Both the position numbers and the translations under genes were made by a program. Under the pieces are notes generated by a model. It saw nothing but the letters and a program-made list of their open reading frames with translations, was not told the DNA's origin and made no database searches. From Desulfobulbaceae bacterium (lineage in GTDB: Bacteria > Desulfobacterota > Desulfobulbia > Desulfobulbales > Desulfurivibrionaceae), in the NCBI GenBank assembly GCA_004332195.1, contig SJBG01000004.1, forward strand, positions 1 through 64,000: 64,000 bases of DNA. The letters are read 5' to 3'. This document shows, piece by piece, positions 8,319 through 18,265 of this stretch (within the stretch, counting starts at the first letter, position 1; every line of letters starts with the position of its first letter).

Positions 8319-8738
8319 TCATTGACTCTCATCTTCTCCTGAGCCGTCCTCCTCATCCCAGGCTTCCTCTTCCGTCTCGACTTCCTCCCCTTCGGGGGTG
8401 TCGGGCGAATCAGCGGTTTTGTCGTCGTTCAAGAGGAATTCTTGGCCGACGTCATCAAGCTTGATGGTGAGAAACTTGAGAATTCGTTCGTCAATACGTA
8501 GCAATCGCTCCAGCTCCTTGATTCCGTTTGGCGCGATAGTGAAACGGATCAACAGGTAGAACCCCTGGTTTTCTTTTTTGATCAGGTAGGCAAGTTTTTT
8601 GAGCCCCCAACGATTTATCGCGGTAACCTCGCCCTGGTGGGCGATGATCACCGCGGAATACTTATCGATGATGGCGGTGAGATTTTCCTCAGCGGCAGTG
8701 CCGGGTCGGATGATAAAAGTTGCTTCATAGTTACGCAC
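8319..8738 (-). CDS. rpsF: 30S ribosomal protein S6
   Basis: A 139-residue bS6. The fold is recognisable from MRNYEATFIIRPGTAAEEN at the start, 'RWGLKKLAYLIKKENQGFYLLIRF' in the middle and 'IDERILKFLTIKLDD' at about residues 80-94. A strongly acidic tail of about 35 residues, rich in Glu/Asp, follows; acidic S6 tails are known in other bacteria. The start is GTG with a strong AAGGAGGG seven bases upstream. First gene of the rpsF-rpsR-DUF2232-rplI-dnaB block. Confidence 0.95.
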   Translation of the reverse strand: MRNYEATFIIRPGTAAEENLTAIIDKYSAVIIAHQGEVTAINRWGLKKLAYLIKKENQGFYLLIRFTIAPNGIKELERLLRIDERILKFLTIKLDDVGQEFLLNDDKTADSPDTPEGEEVETEEEAWDEEDGSGEDESQ

Positions 8739-8908
8739 GGTTAGTCCCTCCTTATGGGCACGTGGCTCTGTTCCCTCTCCGGCCGGTTTCGTTGCCTGGT
8801 CGTTTACGAGAAAAGAGCAAAGAGGTTACAATTAGGATACGACCCAAATAGCCGCTCCTAAGTGGGGAAAAACAAGCTAAATAACATGGAGACGAAAGAA
8901 CTGTCAAG

Positions 8909-8951
8909 AGTTCAGTGCCCTCTGTTCAGCGCCCTCTGTTCAGCGCCCTCC
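8909..8951. repeat. 14-bp tandem repeat at the mazG stop
   Basis: Three units of GTTCAGNGCCCTCT lie head to tail across the last codons and stop of mazG (minus-strand unit AGAGGGCGCTGAAC). Because 14 is not a multiple of three, copy-number change would alter the C-terminal residues and stop position of MazG. Confidence 0.8.
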
Positions 8952-9367
8952 CGTTTTTTTTCTTCGTTTTTGATGCTCTGCCACTGACGTCGTAATTCTT
9001 CTTCCGACTTCATTTGCTTATCGCCAAAGACATGGGGATGACGGCGGATCATCTTGGCCGTAATCCCGTTGATCACCTCGCTGAGACCGAAGGCCTGCTG
9101 TTCCTGGTAAAGTTCGGTGAGAAAGAGCACCTGGAAAAGCAGATCCCCCAACTCTTCCCTGACGTGTTCACTATCATTATTGCTCAGGGCTTCAAGCAGT
9201 TCGTGGGTTTCTTCGATCAGATAATGTTTGAAGGTTTCCAGGGTCTGCCCCCGATCCCAAGGGCAGCCATCCGGGGCCCGAAGGCGGGTGACTAGAGCGC
9301 TGAGTTGACGCAAGGCTTCCCCGGGGTCGCTCAGGTTGGCCTTAGGAATGTCGCGACACTTGCTCAT
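8912..9367 (-). CDS. mazG: MazG-family nucleoside triphosphate pyrophosphohydrolase (single domain)
   Basis: A 151-residue all-alpha NTP pyrophosphohydrolase. The signature 'LRAPDGCPWDRGQTLETFK' is followed by the metal-binding EExxE motif in LIEETHELLEAL and ExxD in 'VREELGDLLFQVLFL'. It corresponds to one MazG domain; E. coli MazG has two, so this is the short form. The last residues are encoded by a 14-bp tandem repeat, so the natural end may have drifted. MazG enzymes hydrolyse NTPs including aberrant ones. Confidence 0.9.
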   Translation of the reverse strand: MSKCRDIPKANLSDPGEALRQLSALVTRLRAPDGCPWDRGQTLETFKHYLIEETHELLEALSNNDSEHVREELGDLLFQVLFLTELYQEQQAFGLSEVINGITAKMIRRHPHVFGDKQMKSEEELRRQWQSIKNEEKKREGAEQRALNRGH

Positions 9368-9510
9368 GATGTTTTATCAGCACATTGAGGAGGACGGCAA
9401 AACCGGATCGGCAAGCGGGGAGGGCGGTGGCCGCCGGTCGGTGGCTGCCAGCTCTCGCAAACCCGGCAAATCCTGAACTCCGACAACCTGAACGGTTTCG
9501 ATTTTTAAAA

Positions 9511-9682
9511 GGCTACTTGAAAAATTAGCTATTTTGTTCGAGATCAAGGCACGTAAAAAAAATGGTTGACCGATGCCGGTCAACAAGGGAACTTATTACC
9601 GCAGGCATATGGTTGATATTCCGAGGATAATTTTTTAGGCATAACGCAGAAATCGGGCGAAAGAGCAATTTTTCAAGATAGC

Positions 9683-9684
<2 letters not shown>
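9511..9684. mobile_element. MITE1 copy B (174 bp, with extra internal hairpin)
   Basis: The same termini and internal blocks as the other MITE1 copies, but with an additional ~30-bp insertion containing the inverted repeat GTTGACCGATGCCGGTCAAC. TAAA flanks the right end (9685-9688) and, one base off, the left (9506-9509). The junction at the right end lies inside the ilvC stop codon. Confidence 0.85.
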
Positions 9685-11278
<1,594 letters not shown>

Positions 11279-11296
11279 CTACGGCAAGCTTGCGCG

Positions 11297-11331
11297 AAAA
11301 AAGGGGGCTGCCGATCTGATCGGCAGCCCCC
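11297..11331 (-). terminator. intrinsic terminator after tRNA-His
   Basis: On the minus strand GGGGGCTGCCGATC pairs with GATCGGCAGCCCCC and is followed directly by TTTTTT. The stem is 12-13 bp. It lies 12 bases past the tRNA-His gene, as expected for a monocistronic tRNA unit. Confidence 0.9.
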
Positions 11332-11343
11332 GAAACTACACCT

Positions 11344-11421
11344 TGGGGTGAGCGATGGGACTTGAACCCACGACCTCCGGGGCCACAACCCGGTGCTCTA
11401 ACCTGCTGAGCCACGCCCACC
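11344..11421 (-). tRNA. tRNA-His (anticodon GTG)
   Basis: A complete cloverleaf on the minus strand: GTGGGCG acceptor paired with CGCTCAC, D-arm GGCTCAGCAGGTTAGAG, anticodon loop TTGTGGC with GTG, T-arm GTGGGTTCAAGTCCCAT and encoded CCA. The extra G at the 5' end (-1) faces a C, the identity feature of tRNA-His. Confidence 0.96.
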
Positions 11422-11482
11422 GTAGATCCCGGTCCGTTTGCGGTTCGTTTGTGAACAACCCACCAAACCGGGAAGTGGGCCT

Positions 11483-11511
11483 AGCGTAATTGATTCCCTT
11501 TTTTCTCGCAA
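11483..11511 (-). promoter_or_regulatory. possible promoter of tRNA-His
   Basis: The minus strand has TTGCGA and TACGCT separated by 17 bases about 60 bases upstream of the tRNA. The match to the sigma-70 consensus is moderate. Confidence 0.4.
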
Positions 11512-11549
11512 GCAGAAATCGCCATAATCACGATAGGAATCATGGTCAG

Positions 11550-12218
11550 TTATGGGAAGTTATGGCGGCAATGCTTACAGGTGCTTGCCTGCTTTTTGAT
11601 AATTTCAGAGCAAGCCGGGCACTCCTTACTAAACATGATTTCCAGCAGCTTGGCGATATTCATATTGACCTGTTGTTCAAGATCAGTATTACGAAAATTA
11701 TGGTTACGCAAATGATCGATGCAACTTATATCTTTCAGGTCCAACAACAAGTCGCCGGCTCGCTTGCGGACTGCCGGGTCAGCATGTTCGTCGGTCAGGA
11801 GATAAATGACCGGGGCCAGATTTTTTTCAGCGACACAGTTGTCCAGGGCGGCTTCCGCTTCTTTTTCTTTCGTGAATCTACGACTTTGGCGCATCAGAGC
11901 TTCGATATCGACTTCTGAGCCTTTGAAGGCATCGCTGCTCCCCACCATCATGGCCTCACCCTTTTCTTCACCGGGACACAAAACGTAGCGACAAGAAGCG
12001 GAATGACCGTAACGTTCCTCGAACTCTTGCCAGCTTTTGCTAAAAAGGGAGCAATCGTCGTTGAGGCAGATAAAGAGCAGTTCCGAACCCCAGCCCAGGC
12101 CGTCGCCAACATGAAAAGCCGGGGCCTGGCAGCAAGAAAGCTTTTGCCGACAGTGGGGACAAAGATGGGTTTCCTGGGCCAGGCGCAGGCAACGTTCGGT
12201 GCGATCTTCAATAATCAT
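11550..12218 (-). CDS. zinc-ribbon protein of unknown function
   Basis: A 222-residue protein with two cysteine clusters: CPHCRQKL near residues 20-27 and a C-terminal zinc ribbon CPACSEIIKKQASTCKHCRH. The middle (about residues 105-195) is helical with a HEAT-like feel, including 'AALDNCVAEKNLAPVIYLLTD', which suggests a protein-protein scaffold. I know of no assigned function. It is transcribed away from purM and upstream of tRNA-His on the same strand, with no operon partner. Confidence 0.75.
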   Translation of the reverse strand: MIIEDRTERCLRLAQETHLCPHCRQKLSCCQAPAFHVGDGLGWGSELLFICLNDDCSLFSKSWQEFEERYGHSASCRYVLCPGEEKGEAMMVGSSDAFKGSEVDIEALMRQSRRFTKEKEAEAALDNCVAEKNLAPVIYLLTDEHADPAVRKRAGDLLLDLKDISCIDHLRNHNFRNTDLEQQVNMNIAKLLEIMFSKECPACSEIIKKQASTCKHCRHNFP

Positions 12219-12307
12219 CGGAACAACTCCTGAAGAGAATGGCTTTTACTTCGCGGTGATCCAAGGCTGCCGAGCCGTGGCTTCCTGACCCTGCGGGTTC
12301 GGATCTT

Positions 12308-12338
12308 AGCTTCTGCCGGGTAAGTTAATGCAGAAGCT
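12308..12338 (+). other. 9-bp stem inverted repeat in the purM leader
   Basis: AGCTTCTGC and GCAGAAGCT face each other across 13 bases in the 331-bp gene-free interval (12219-12549) between the zinc-ribbon gene and purM. There is no T-run, so it is not a typical terminator. It could be a leader hairpin or operator for purM. No known purine riboswitch core could be recognised. Nothing else is evident in this interval. Confidence 0.45.
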
Positions 12339-12549
12339 GATGGAGGTCAATGGCCTGAGTCCGTCAGCTTGGTCGGCGCCGGTGAAATTCATTGACTTTT
12401 TGGACGTTGCTCAGTAGAGAGTATCCGCTTACTTGTGGGCAGACAATGTTTCTCGCTGGTTTTTATTGCCAACGAAAAATCAACCGGAACCAGTTATTAA
12501 TGAATATGAGCGGATTTTTCAGACCGCTATCGGAGTGGATACCAACATT

Positions 12550-13614
12550 ATGGAGAAAAAAACCAGTTCCCGGTACACCAGCGCCGGGGTTGATATTGAC
12601 AAGGGCAACGAGTTTATCGCAAAAATCAAACCCATGGCGGCTTCAACCTTTCGTTCCGGGGTTTTGACTGGAGTCGGCGGGTTTGGCGGGCTTTTTGCGC
12701 TGGGCAACGACAAATACAAAGATCCAGTGCTGGTTTCCTCCACCGACGGGGTCGGCACCAAACTAATGATTGCCCAAATGTGCAATCGGCACACGACCAT
12801 TGGTATCGACCTGGTGGCCATGTGCGTTAACGATGTGGTGGTTTACGGTGCCCAATCGCTCTTTTTTCTCGATTATTTTGCCTCAGGCGGTCTTGATCTG
12901 GAGGTGGCGACCGCGGTAATTCAGGGCATTGTCAAGGGTTGTGAGATTGCCAAGTGTTCGTTGATCGGGGGGGAAACCGCCGAAATGCCGGGAATGTACC
13001 GCCGTGGAGAATATGACTTGGCCGGTTTTGTGGTGGGCATCTGCGAGCGAGACAAGCTCATCGACGGCTCGGATATTCGAGTGGGCGACATCATCATCGG
13101 TCTGGCCTCAAGCGGTATTCACAGCAATGGTTACTCGCTGGTTCGCAAAATTTGCTTTGAAGATCTGCAACTTTCAGTCAACGACCGGATCGATGAATTT
13201 GGTTGCAGCCTGGGTGAAGAGTTGTTGCGACCCACCCGAATTTACAGCGAAACCTTGCTCAATTTGGTAAAGAACTTCAAGATAAACGGTTTGGCCCACA
13301 TCACCGGCGGTGGTTTGATTGACAATATCGCCAGAGTTCTGCCCAACGGATGCCGGGCGATCCTGGACGCCAAAAACTGGGATATACCGCCGGTTTTTGA
13401 ATTTCTGCGCAAGAACGGCAAGGTTTCTGCCATCGAAATGTGTCGAACCTTCAACAACGGGATCGGCATGGTGGCGGTGGTGGCGGCCAATCAGGCTGAC
13501 AATATCCGGATGCAGCTTGAAGCCTTGGGGGAAAAAACCTACGTGATCGGGGAAATCGTCGCCCGTTCTTCAAGTAAAGGCGATGCACCCTTGGTGGAAA
13601 TCGACTGCCATTAA
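12550..13614 (+). CDS. purM: phosphoribosylformylglycinamidine cyclo-ligase (AIR synthetase)
   Basis: A 354-residue enzyme making AIR from FGAM and ATP, step five of purine synthesis. Motifs are the N-terminal SAGVDIDKGNEFIAKIKPMA, the ATP/phosphate loop 'VSSTDGVGTKLMIAQ', 'GIDLVAMCVNDVVVYGAQSL', 'GGETAEMPGMY' and 'HITGGGLIDNIARVLP'. An in-frame ATG at 12433 would add 39 residues unlike the family; ATG 12550 gives the normal length. The Shine-Dalgarno is poor (GGAG 14 bases upstream). No other pur gene is adjacent. Confidence 0.95.
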   Translation: MEKKTSSRYTSAGVDIDKGNEFIAKIKPMAASTFRSGVLTGVGGFGGLFALGNDKYKDPVLVSSTDGVGTKLMIAQMCNRHTTIGIDLVAMCVNDVVVYGAQSLFFLDYFASGGLDLEVATAVIQGIVKGCEIAKCSLIGGETAEMPGMYRRGEYDLAGFVVGICERDKLIDGSDIRVGDIIIGLASSGIHSNGYSLVRKICFEDLQLSVNDRIDEFGCSLGEELLRPTRIYSETLLNLVKNFKINGLAHITGGGLIDNIARVLPNGCRAILDAKNWDIPPVFEFLRKNGKVSAIEMCRTFNNGIGMVAVVAANQADNIRMQLEALGEKTYVIGEIVARSSSKGDAPLVEIDCH

Positions 13615-13674
13615 GGTGCTGTTTCGACAAGATATTTCACCTATTCAAATTATCCAAAGTTCAAACTGGCTACA

Positions 13675-13812
13675 GGCTACCTTGAAAAATTGCTATTTTG
13701 TTCGAGTTTACGGCACGTAAAAAAAAATTATCGCAGTATGGTTGATATTCCGAGGATAATTTTTTGGGCATAACGCAGAAATCGGGCGAAAGAGCAATTT
13801 TTCAAGGTGGCC
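13675..13812. mobile_element. MITE1 copy C (138 bp, TACA target duplication)
   Basis: A full MITE1 with both inverted ends, flanked by TACA at 13671-13674 and 13813-13816. On the moaB strand the duplicated target is TGTA, and the moaB stop codon TAG uses the TA of the target plus the first G of the element. Removing the element and one target copy still leaves TAG, so it inserted inside the stop codon without changing it. Confidence 0.9.
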
Positions 13813-14336
13813 TACAGATTATCATGTTCCTCTGTCGGCCTTGATGATTGGCAATCCTCGGTACTCCCCTTGATTTTGTCCAGGGCGTGGGCCAGGCAGG
13901 GGAGCAGGACCTTAATGTTTTCAAGGGCGGCCTTGCGACTTCCCGGCAGGTTGATGATCAAGCTCTGACCCCGACTGCCGGTAACCCCCCTGGACATCAT
14001 GGCGTGGGGGGTTTGGCGCAGGCTGGCCGCGCGCATGGCTTCGGCCATTCCCGGAATTTCCCGATCCAATACCGGCCGGGTAGCCTCCGGAGTAACATCA
14101 CCGGGAGTCAGTCCGGTGCCGCCGGTGATAACCACCAGATCGATTTTTTGGATATCCACCCAGGCGAGAATAACTCGACGAATCTCCTCAATTCGATCGG
14201 GAACCAGGTCATGGGCCGCCACCCTGAACCCTTGAGCCGTCAGAAGCTCTCGCAGGGCCGGACCGCTGGTATCCGTTCGTTCTCCCCTGGAACCTCGATC
14301 ACTGGTAGTCAGTACGGCACAACTATATGAGGTCAT
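13812..14336 (-). CDS. MoaB/MogA-type molybdopterin adenylyltransferase
   Basis: A 174-residue protein of molybdenum-cofactor synthesis, activating molybdopterin by adenylylation before Mo insertion. It starts SCAVLTTSDRGSRGERTDTS and has the family loop 'VVITGGTGLTPGDVTPEATR' and 'GSRGQSLIINLPGSRKAALEN'. MogA and MoaB are hard to separate by sequence alone, so no symbol is given. No other moa/moe gene is in the window. Its stop codon coincides with the end of MITE1 copy C. Confidence 0.88.
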   Translation of the reverse strand: MTSYSCAVLTTSDRGSRGERTDTSGPALRELLTAQGFRVAAHDLVPDRIEEIRRVILAWVDIQKIDLVVITGGTGLTPGDVTPEATRPVLDREIPGMAEAMRAASLRQTPHAMMSRGVTGSRGQSLIINLPGSRKAALENIKVLLPCLAHALDKIKGSTEDCQSSRPTEEHDNL

Positions 14337-14496
14337 AAGTAATTGCTCTTTAGGTCTTGGGTTTCTGTTTGCCCCGTCTCGTTAAAAATAATAATTTTGA
14401 AGATCTATTTCCACCTTTTTATCAGGTTATTTTTAATATTCCAACCCAGAAATTGACCAAACTTTTACGCGCAGAGATCAGCAAGAGTCTGACCAT

Positions 14497-16104
14497 ATGT
14501 CAAAACCTGCCGAGCAAACCGTGGTTATTGCCCGCTCTGCCGCGGTGGTCAGTATCGCCGTGTTGTGCAGCAAAATCCTTGGGCTGATCCGGGAGCAGGC
14601 TTTTGCCGTGCTTTTTGGGGCGGGACATGTCTTTGATGCCTTTGTCGTGGCCTTTCGTATTCCCAATCTGCTGCGGGATCTTTTTGCCGAAGGGGCATTA
14701 AGTGCGGCCTTCATCGCTGTTTTTGCCACTTACAATGAAAAAGGGGAACGAGAAACCTGGAGGCTGGTCAGTAATGTTCTGGTCTTCTTCGGGGTTTTTC
14801 TCAGTATCCTGACGCTACTGGGAATTTTCACTTCGGAACATCTGGTTCACCTTCTGGTGCAAGAGGAGTTTGCCGCCGAACCGGGCAAGGTTGAGCTTAC
14901 AGCCAAGCTTACCGCCATCATGTTCCCTTTCCTGATTTTTGTTTCTCTGGCCGCAGTGGTCATGGGGGTCCTCAATTCTCGAGGGCGATTTTTTGTTCCG
15001 GCCATGGCTTCGAGCTTTTTCAATCTTGGCACCCTGGCGGCCGGGGTGGGGCTGGCCTGGTGGCTACCCAGTTTGGGCCAGCCGGCCATTGCCGGGATGG
15101 CCATCGGGATTCTGATCGGCGGAGTCCTGCAACTGGTCTACCAATTGCCCACCCTGCATAAAACCGGATTCCGCTTTACCCTGCGCCTTGATTTGACCGA
15201 CCCCGGCTTGCGCCGGATTCTGCTATTGATGCTGCCGGCAATCGTCGGCCTGGCCCCTTTGCAATTAAATATTTTGATCAACACCTATTTCGCATCTTCC
15301 CTGGCCGAGGGAGCTCTGTCCTGGCTCAACTATGCCTTTCGACTTTTCTGGTTGCCGGTTGGTCTCTTTGGTGTGGCTCTGGCGGTGGCCACCATGCCGG
15401 TGGTTGCCCGTTTCGCCGCCCAAAAAAATATGCCCCGGCTTAAAGAAACCTACGTTTCTTCGCTGAACATGGCTTTTTGTCTGAGTGTTCCGGCGGCTAT
15501 CGGCCTGATCATGCTGGCCGAACCTATCGTACGGGTGGTTTTCCAGCACGGTCGCTTCGATGAGTTTGCCACTATGCGTACCGCTGAGGCTTTGGCCGGT
15601 TATGCCGTAGGTCTGTTCGCTTACGCGGCGGTCAAGATAATGGTGCCCGTTTTTTATGCCCTTAATCGGCCTCGCTATCCGGTGATCGGCAGCTTTTTGA
15701 CCATGCTGGTTAATCTGTTGATCATTCTCGGCACCATCGCATATCTTGAGCACAAGGCTTTAGCCCTTTCAATCTCCGGAGCGATGATCGCTAATTTTCT
15801 TTTTCTGGGCGTCATGCTTTATCGCACTATGGGCGGACATCCGATGACGCCGCTGCTTTTAGGGGTGAGCAAAATTGGGCTGGCCTCATTACTGATGGCC
15901 CTCTGGCTTTGGGGGTTGAAAACCATGTTGTTTCCCGGTGGGCCGGTCCCGGACCGTCTTTTCCTGGATGTCGTGGCGGTGGGCTTTGCCATCAGCTCAA
16001 GCGGTCTGCTCTATGGGCTGGTGCTGTACGGGCTCAAGCTGCAAGAGATGAACATTTTGGTGCAACGACTTTTGCGCCGTCAACCAGACCAGCTTCAACC
16101 CTGA
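14497..16104 (+). CDS. murJ: lipid II flippase MurJ
   Basis: A 535-residue polytopic inner-membrane protein with about 14 hydrophobic helices. The conserved opening 'SKILGLIREQAFAVLFGAG', 'DAFVVAFRIPNLLRDLFAEG' and 'GALSAAFIAVF', together with 'VFQHGRFD' in the middle, are diagnostic of MurJ/MviN. It translocates lipid-linked peptidoglycan precursor to the periplasm. The SD is weak. Its 3' end overlaps the convergent rsmE by 10 bp. Confidence 0.95.
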   Translation: MSKPAEQTVVIARSAAVVSIAVLCSKILGLIREQAFAVLFGAGHVFDAFVVAFRIPNLLRDLFAEGALSAAFIAVFATYNEKGERETWRLVSNVLVFFGVFLSILTLLGIFTSEHLVHLLVQEEFAAEPGKVELTAKLTAIMFPFLIFVSLAAVVMGVLNSRGRFFVPAMASSFFNLGTLAAGVGLAWWLPSLGQPAIAGMAIGILIGGVLQLVYQLPTLHKTGFRFTLRLDLTDPGLRRILLLMLPAIVGLAPLQLNILINTYFASSLAEGALSWLNYAFRLFWLPVGLFGVALAVATMPVVARFAAQKNMPRLKETYVSSLNMAFCLSVPAAIGLIMLAEPIVRVVFQHGRFDEFATMRTAEALAGYAVGLFAYAAVKIMVPVFYALNRPRYPVIGSFLTMLVNLLIILGTIAYLEHKALALSISGAMIANFLFLGVMLYRTMGGHPMTPLLLGVSKIGLASLLMALWLWGLKTMLFPGGPVPDRLFLDVVAVGFAISSSGLLYGLVLYGLKLQEMNILVQRLLRRQPDQLQP

Positions 16105-16874
16105 TGACCCTGGTGATGTCCGGCCTCCGCCAGAGCCAACAAAACGGCAACAGCGGTGTCCACCCGAAGAATGCGCGGCCCTGGAGAAAAGAGATTGAAG
16201 CCCTGCTGCCGGAAGCGCTCAACTTCAAAATCCACCCAGCCGCCTTCGGGACCGACAGCTAATAGTTGGCGTTTGGCCGTGACGTGAGCGTGAGCGGGGG
16301 CGTGCAGCCCGGTGATCGCCTGTGAGGTCAGCTTCGATCCCGCCGCCGCGGGGGGATGGCCTAACAGGCGCAAGGGGTACGCGACCGCGATGGCTGGTAG
16401 TTGATCCTCGACAAAGGGCCGAAAGCGCGGATGAATAGAGACCACCGGCAAACGGGTGTCCATCGCCTGCTCTAAACCTTGAAGCAGCGCGGTCTGGATT
16501 CGGTCCGGCTGCAGCAGTGATGCCTGGAAAAAACTTTTTTCAACCCGGCGGGCATTGATCAGCATAATGCGTCCCACCCCCATGGCCGCTGCCTGGGCTA
16601 GCACCCTTTTGAGCATGATGGGACGAGGGAGGGCCAAAATCAAGTCGGTACCGATTTTAACCGGCGGGGCATCCTGACAGTTGACGCGCAGACGGACTTC
16701 ATGCCGACTCAAGCCCAAGACCAGGGCGGAACCCATGGGGCCGTCAATAATGCCCACCCGCAGACGGTCACCCTCTTTGGCGCCCAGAATTTTGCGGATA
16801 TGTTCGGCCCGGCGGTCATGCAGGATGACGGAACTGGAGCGCACCTCATCGGGATGCAACAGGATGATGTTCAT
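16095..16874 (-). CDS. rsmE: 16S rRNA (uracil-1498-N3)-methyltransferase RsmE
   Basis: A 259-residue SPOUT-class methyltransferase. A PUA-like N-terminus includes 'HIRKILGAKEGDRLRVG'; the knotted C-terminal SAM site is visible as LLAVGPEGGWVDFEVERFRQ followed by 'SPGPRILRVDTAVAVLLALA'. Length is slightly above the usual ~245 residues because of Ala/Gly-rich loops around residues 185-205. It overlaps the murJ 3' end on the opposite strand and is divergent from waaA. Confidence 0.93.
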   Translation of the reverse strand: MNIILLHPDEVRSSSVILHDRRAEHIRKILGAKEGDRLRVGIIDGPMGSALVLGLSRHEVRLRVNCQDAPPVKIGTDLILALPRPIMLKRVLAQAAAMGVGRIMLINARRVEKSFFQASLLQPDRIQTALLQGLEQAMDTRLPVVSIHPRFRPFVEDQLPAIAVAYPLRLLGHPPAAAGSKLTSQAITGLHAPAHAHVTAKRQLLAVGPEGGWVDFEVERFRQQGFNLFSPGPRILRVDTAVAVLLALAEAGHHQGHQG

Positions 16875-16906
16875 ACACTTTTAGCCGAATCAAGTAACGT
16901 TTTACT

Positions 16907-18265
16907 ATGATGACACGCCTAGCTTACAATATCGGATTGCTGGCGGGGCTGATTCTAGCCCTTCCGTGGCTGTTAGTCAAAGCCCTTCGGGTTCCCGGTT
17001 ACGCCGGCTGGGTGCTTCACCGTTTGGGTTGGGCGGACGCTTCGCTAAGCTCTACCGTTTTTCCGAATTCTGCCGCTTCTCCAAACCCTACCACTTCTCC
17101 CCGAATCTGGCTCCATGCCCTTTCGGTGGGAGAAACTGCCTCCGTTCGCCCCCTCTTGCGGGCTCTGCGGGCGCATTACCCCCAGGCCGCCCTGATGCTT
17201 TCCAGCTCCACTCGTGCGGGAGCGACGCTGGCGGCGGCAACCTGTGCCAATCTGGTTGATTGCCGGCTGGTTATGCCTTATGATCTGCCTGGCGCCGCGA
17301 CCCGGATTATCCGCCGCCTGCGACCGGATTTGTTTATCCTGGTGGAAACAGATTTCTGGCCCAACCTGCTGGGGGCTTTGGCGGCGGCCAAAGTGCCGAT
17401 GCTGCTGATCAACGGGCGGATGTCTCCGACCTCCTGGAACCATTACCGTATTTTACGTTTTTGGGCCCGGCCCTTGCTTTTTGCCCCTTTCACCTTTTTG
17501 GCGATGCAGACCAAGGCCGAGGTGGATCGCATGGTTGCCCTGGGTCTTACTCCGGCCAGGGTTGGAGTCATCGGTAATCTTAAGTATACGGCCGCGGCGG
17601 CGATTGGTCATCGCCCCAAACTGGCGCGCTCTGAACTGGGTATCGGAGCGCATAAATTGCTTTGGGTGGCGGGCAGCACCCATGCCGGAGAGGAGGAAAT
17701 CATCCTTCGGGCCTTTCGACGACTGGTGGTCCAATGGCCCGATCTCTTTTTGGTGCTGGCTCCGCGTCGGGTGGAGCGAGCGGCGATGGTTTTGGCGTTG
17801 GCCAAACAATATGGCTACCGGGTCGCTCTACGCCGTGAGCCTAAAGGGGCGGCCGCAAAGGGTGCGACCGAGGCTGAGGTCGTGGTTCTGAACAGTTATG
17901 GCGAGTTGGTCGATCTTTACTCATTGGGAACAATGGTCTTTATCGGCGGCAGTCTGGTCCCGGCGGGCGGTCACAACCCGTTAGAGGCGGCGGTTTGGGA
18001 AAAACCGGTGCTTTTCGGCCCTCACATGGAGGATTTTGCCGAAATCAGCGAAGATCTATTAGCCGTCAACGGGGCCTTGCAGGTGCAAAATGAGGATGAA
18101 TTGGTGGCTGGTCTGCAGCGCTGGTTGGCCGATCCCAACCACCGTGCGGCCTGCGGCCGCAGGGGCGGTGAGCTGGTGCGAACTCGCGACCAGGGAGTGC
18201 TTGCCGCCCACCTGGCTTTAATCGAACGATTACAGACGACCAAAATCAACAATGTCAAACGATGA
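16907..18265 (+). CDS. waaA: 3-deoxy-D-manno-octulosonic acid transferase
   Basis: A 452-residue GT-B glycosyltransferase that adds Kdo to lipid IVA at the inner membrane. An N-terminal hydrophobic anchor (residues 6-22) is followed by 'IWLHALSVGETASVRPLLRA', 'LSSSTRAG', 'LVETDFWPNLLGALAAAKVP', and the C-terminal donor-site segment 'VFIGGSLVPAGGHNPLEAA'. A Ser/Pro/Asn-rich stretch at about residues 45-65 is an insertion relative to ordinary WaaA. The stop overlaps the lpxK start (ATGA), so the two are co-translated. Confidence 0.94.
   Translation: MMTRLAYNIGLLAGLILALPWLLVKALRVPGYAGWVLHRLGWADASLSSTVFPNSAASPNPTTSPRIWLHALSVGETASVRPLLRALRAHYPQAALMLSSSTRAGATLAAATCANLVDCRLVMPYDLPGAATRIIRRLRPDLFILVETDFWPNLLGALAAAKVPMLLINGRMSPTSWNHYRILRFWARPLLFAPFTFLAMQTKAEVDRMVALGLTPARVGVIGNLKYTAAAAIGHRPKLARSELGIGAHKLLWVAGSTHAGEEEIILRAFRRLVVQWPDLFLVLAPRRVERAAMVLALAKQYGYRVALRREPKGAAAKGATEAEVVVLNSYGELVDLYSLGTMVFIGGSLVPAGGHNPLEAAVWEKPVLFGPHMEDFAEISEDLLAVNGALQVQNEDELVAGLQRWLADPNHRAACGRRGGELVRTRDQGVLAAHLALIERLQTTKINNVKR

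Noticed and set aside
9377-9586. Possible small gene between mazG and ilvC
   Set aside because: The frame runs through MITE1 copy B and gives Pro/Ser-rich sequence without a ribosome-binding site.
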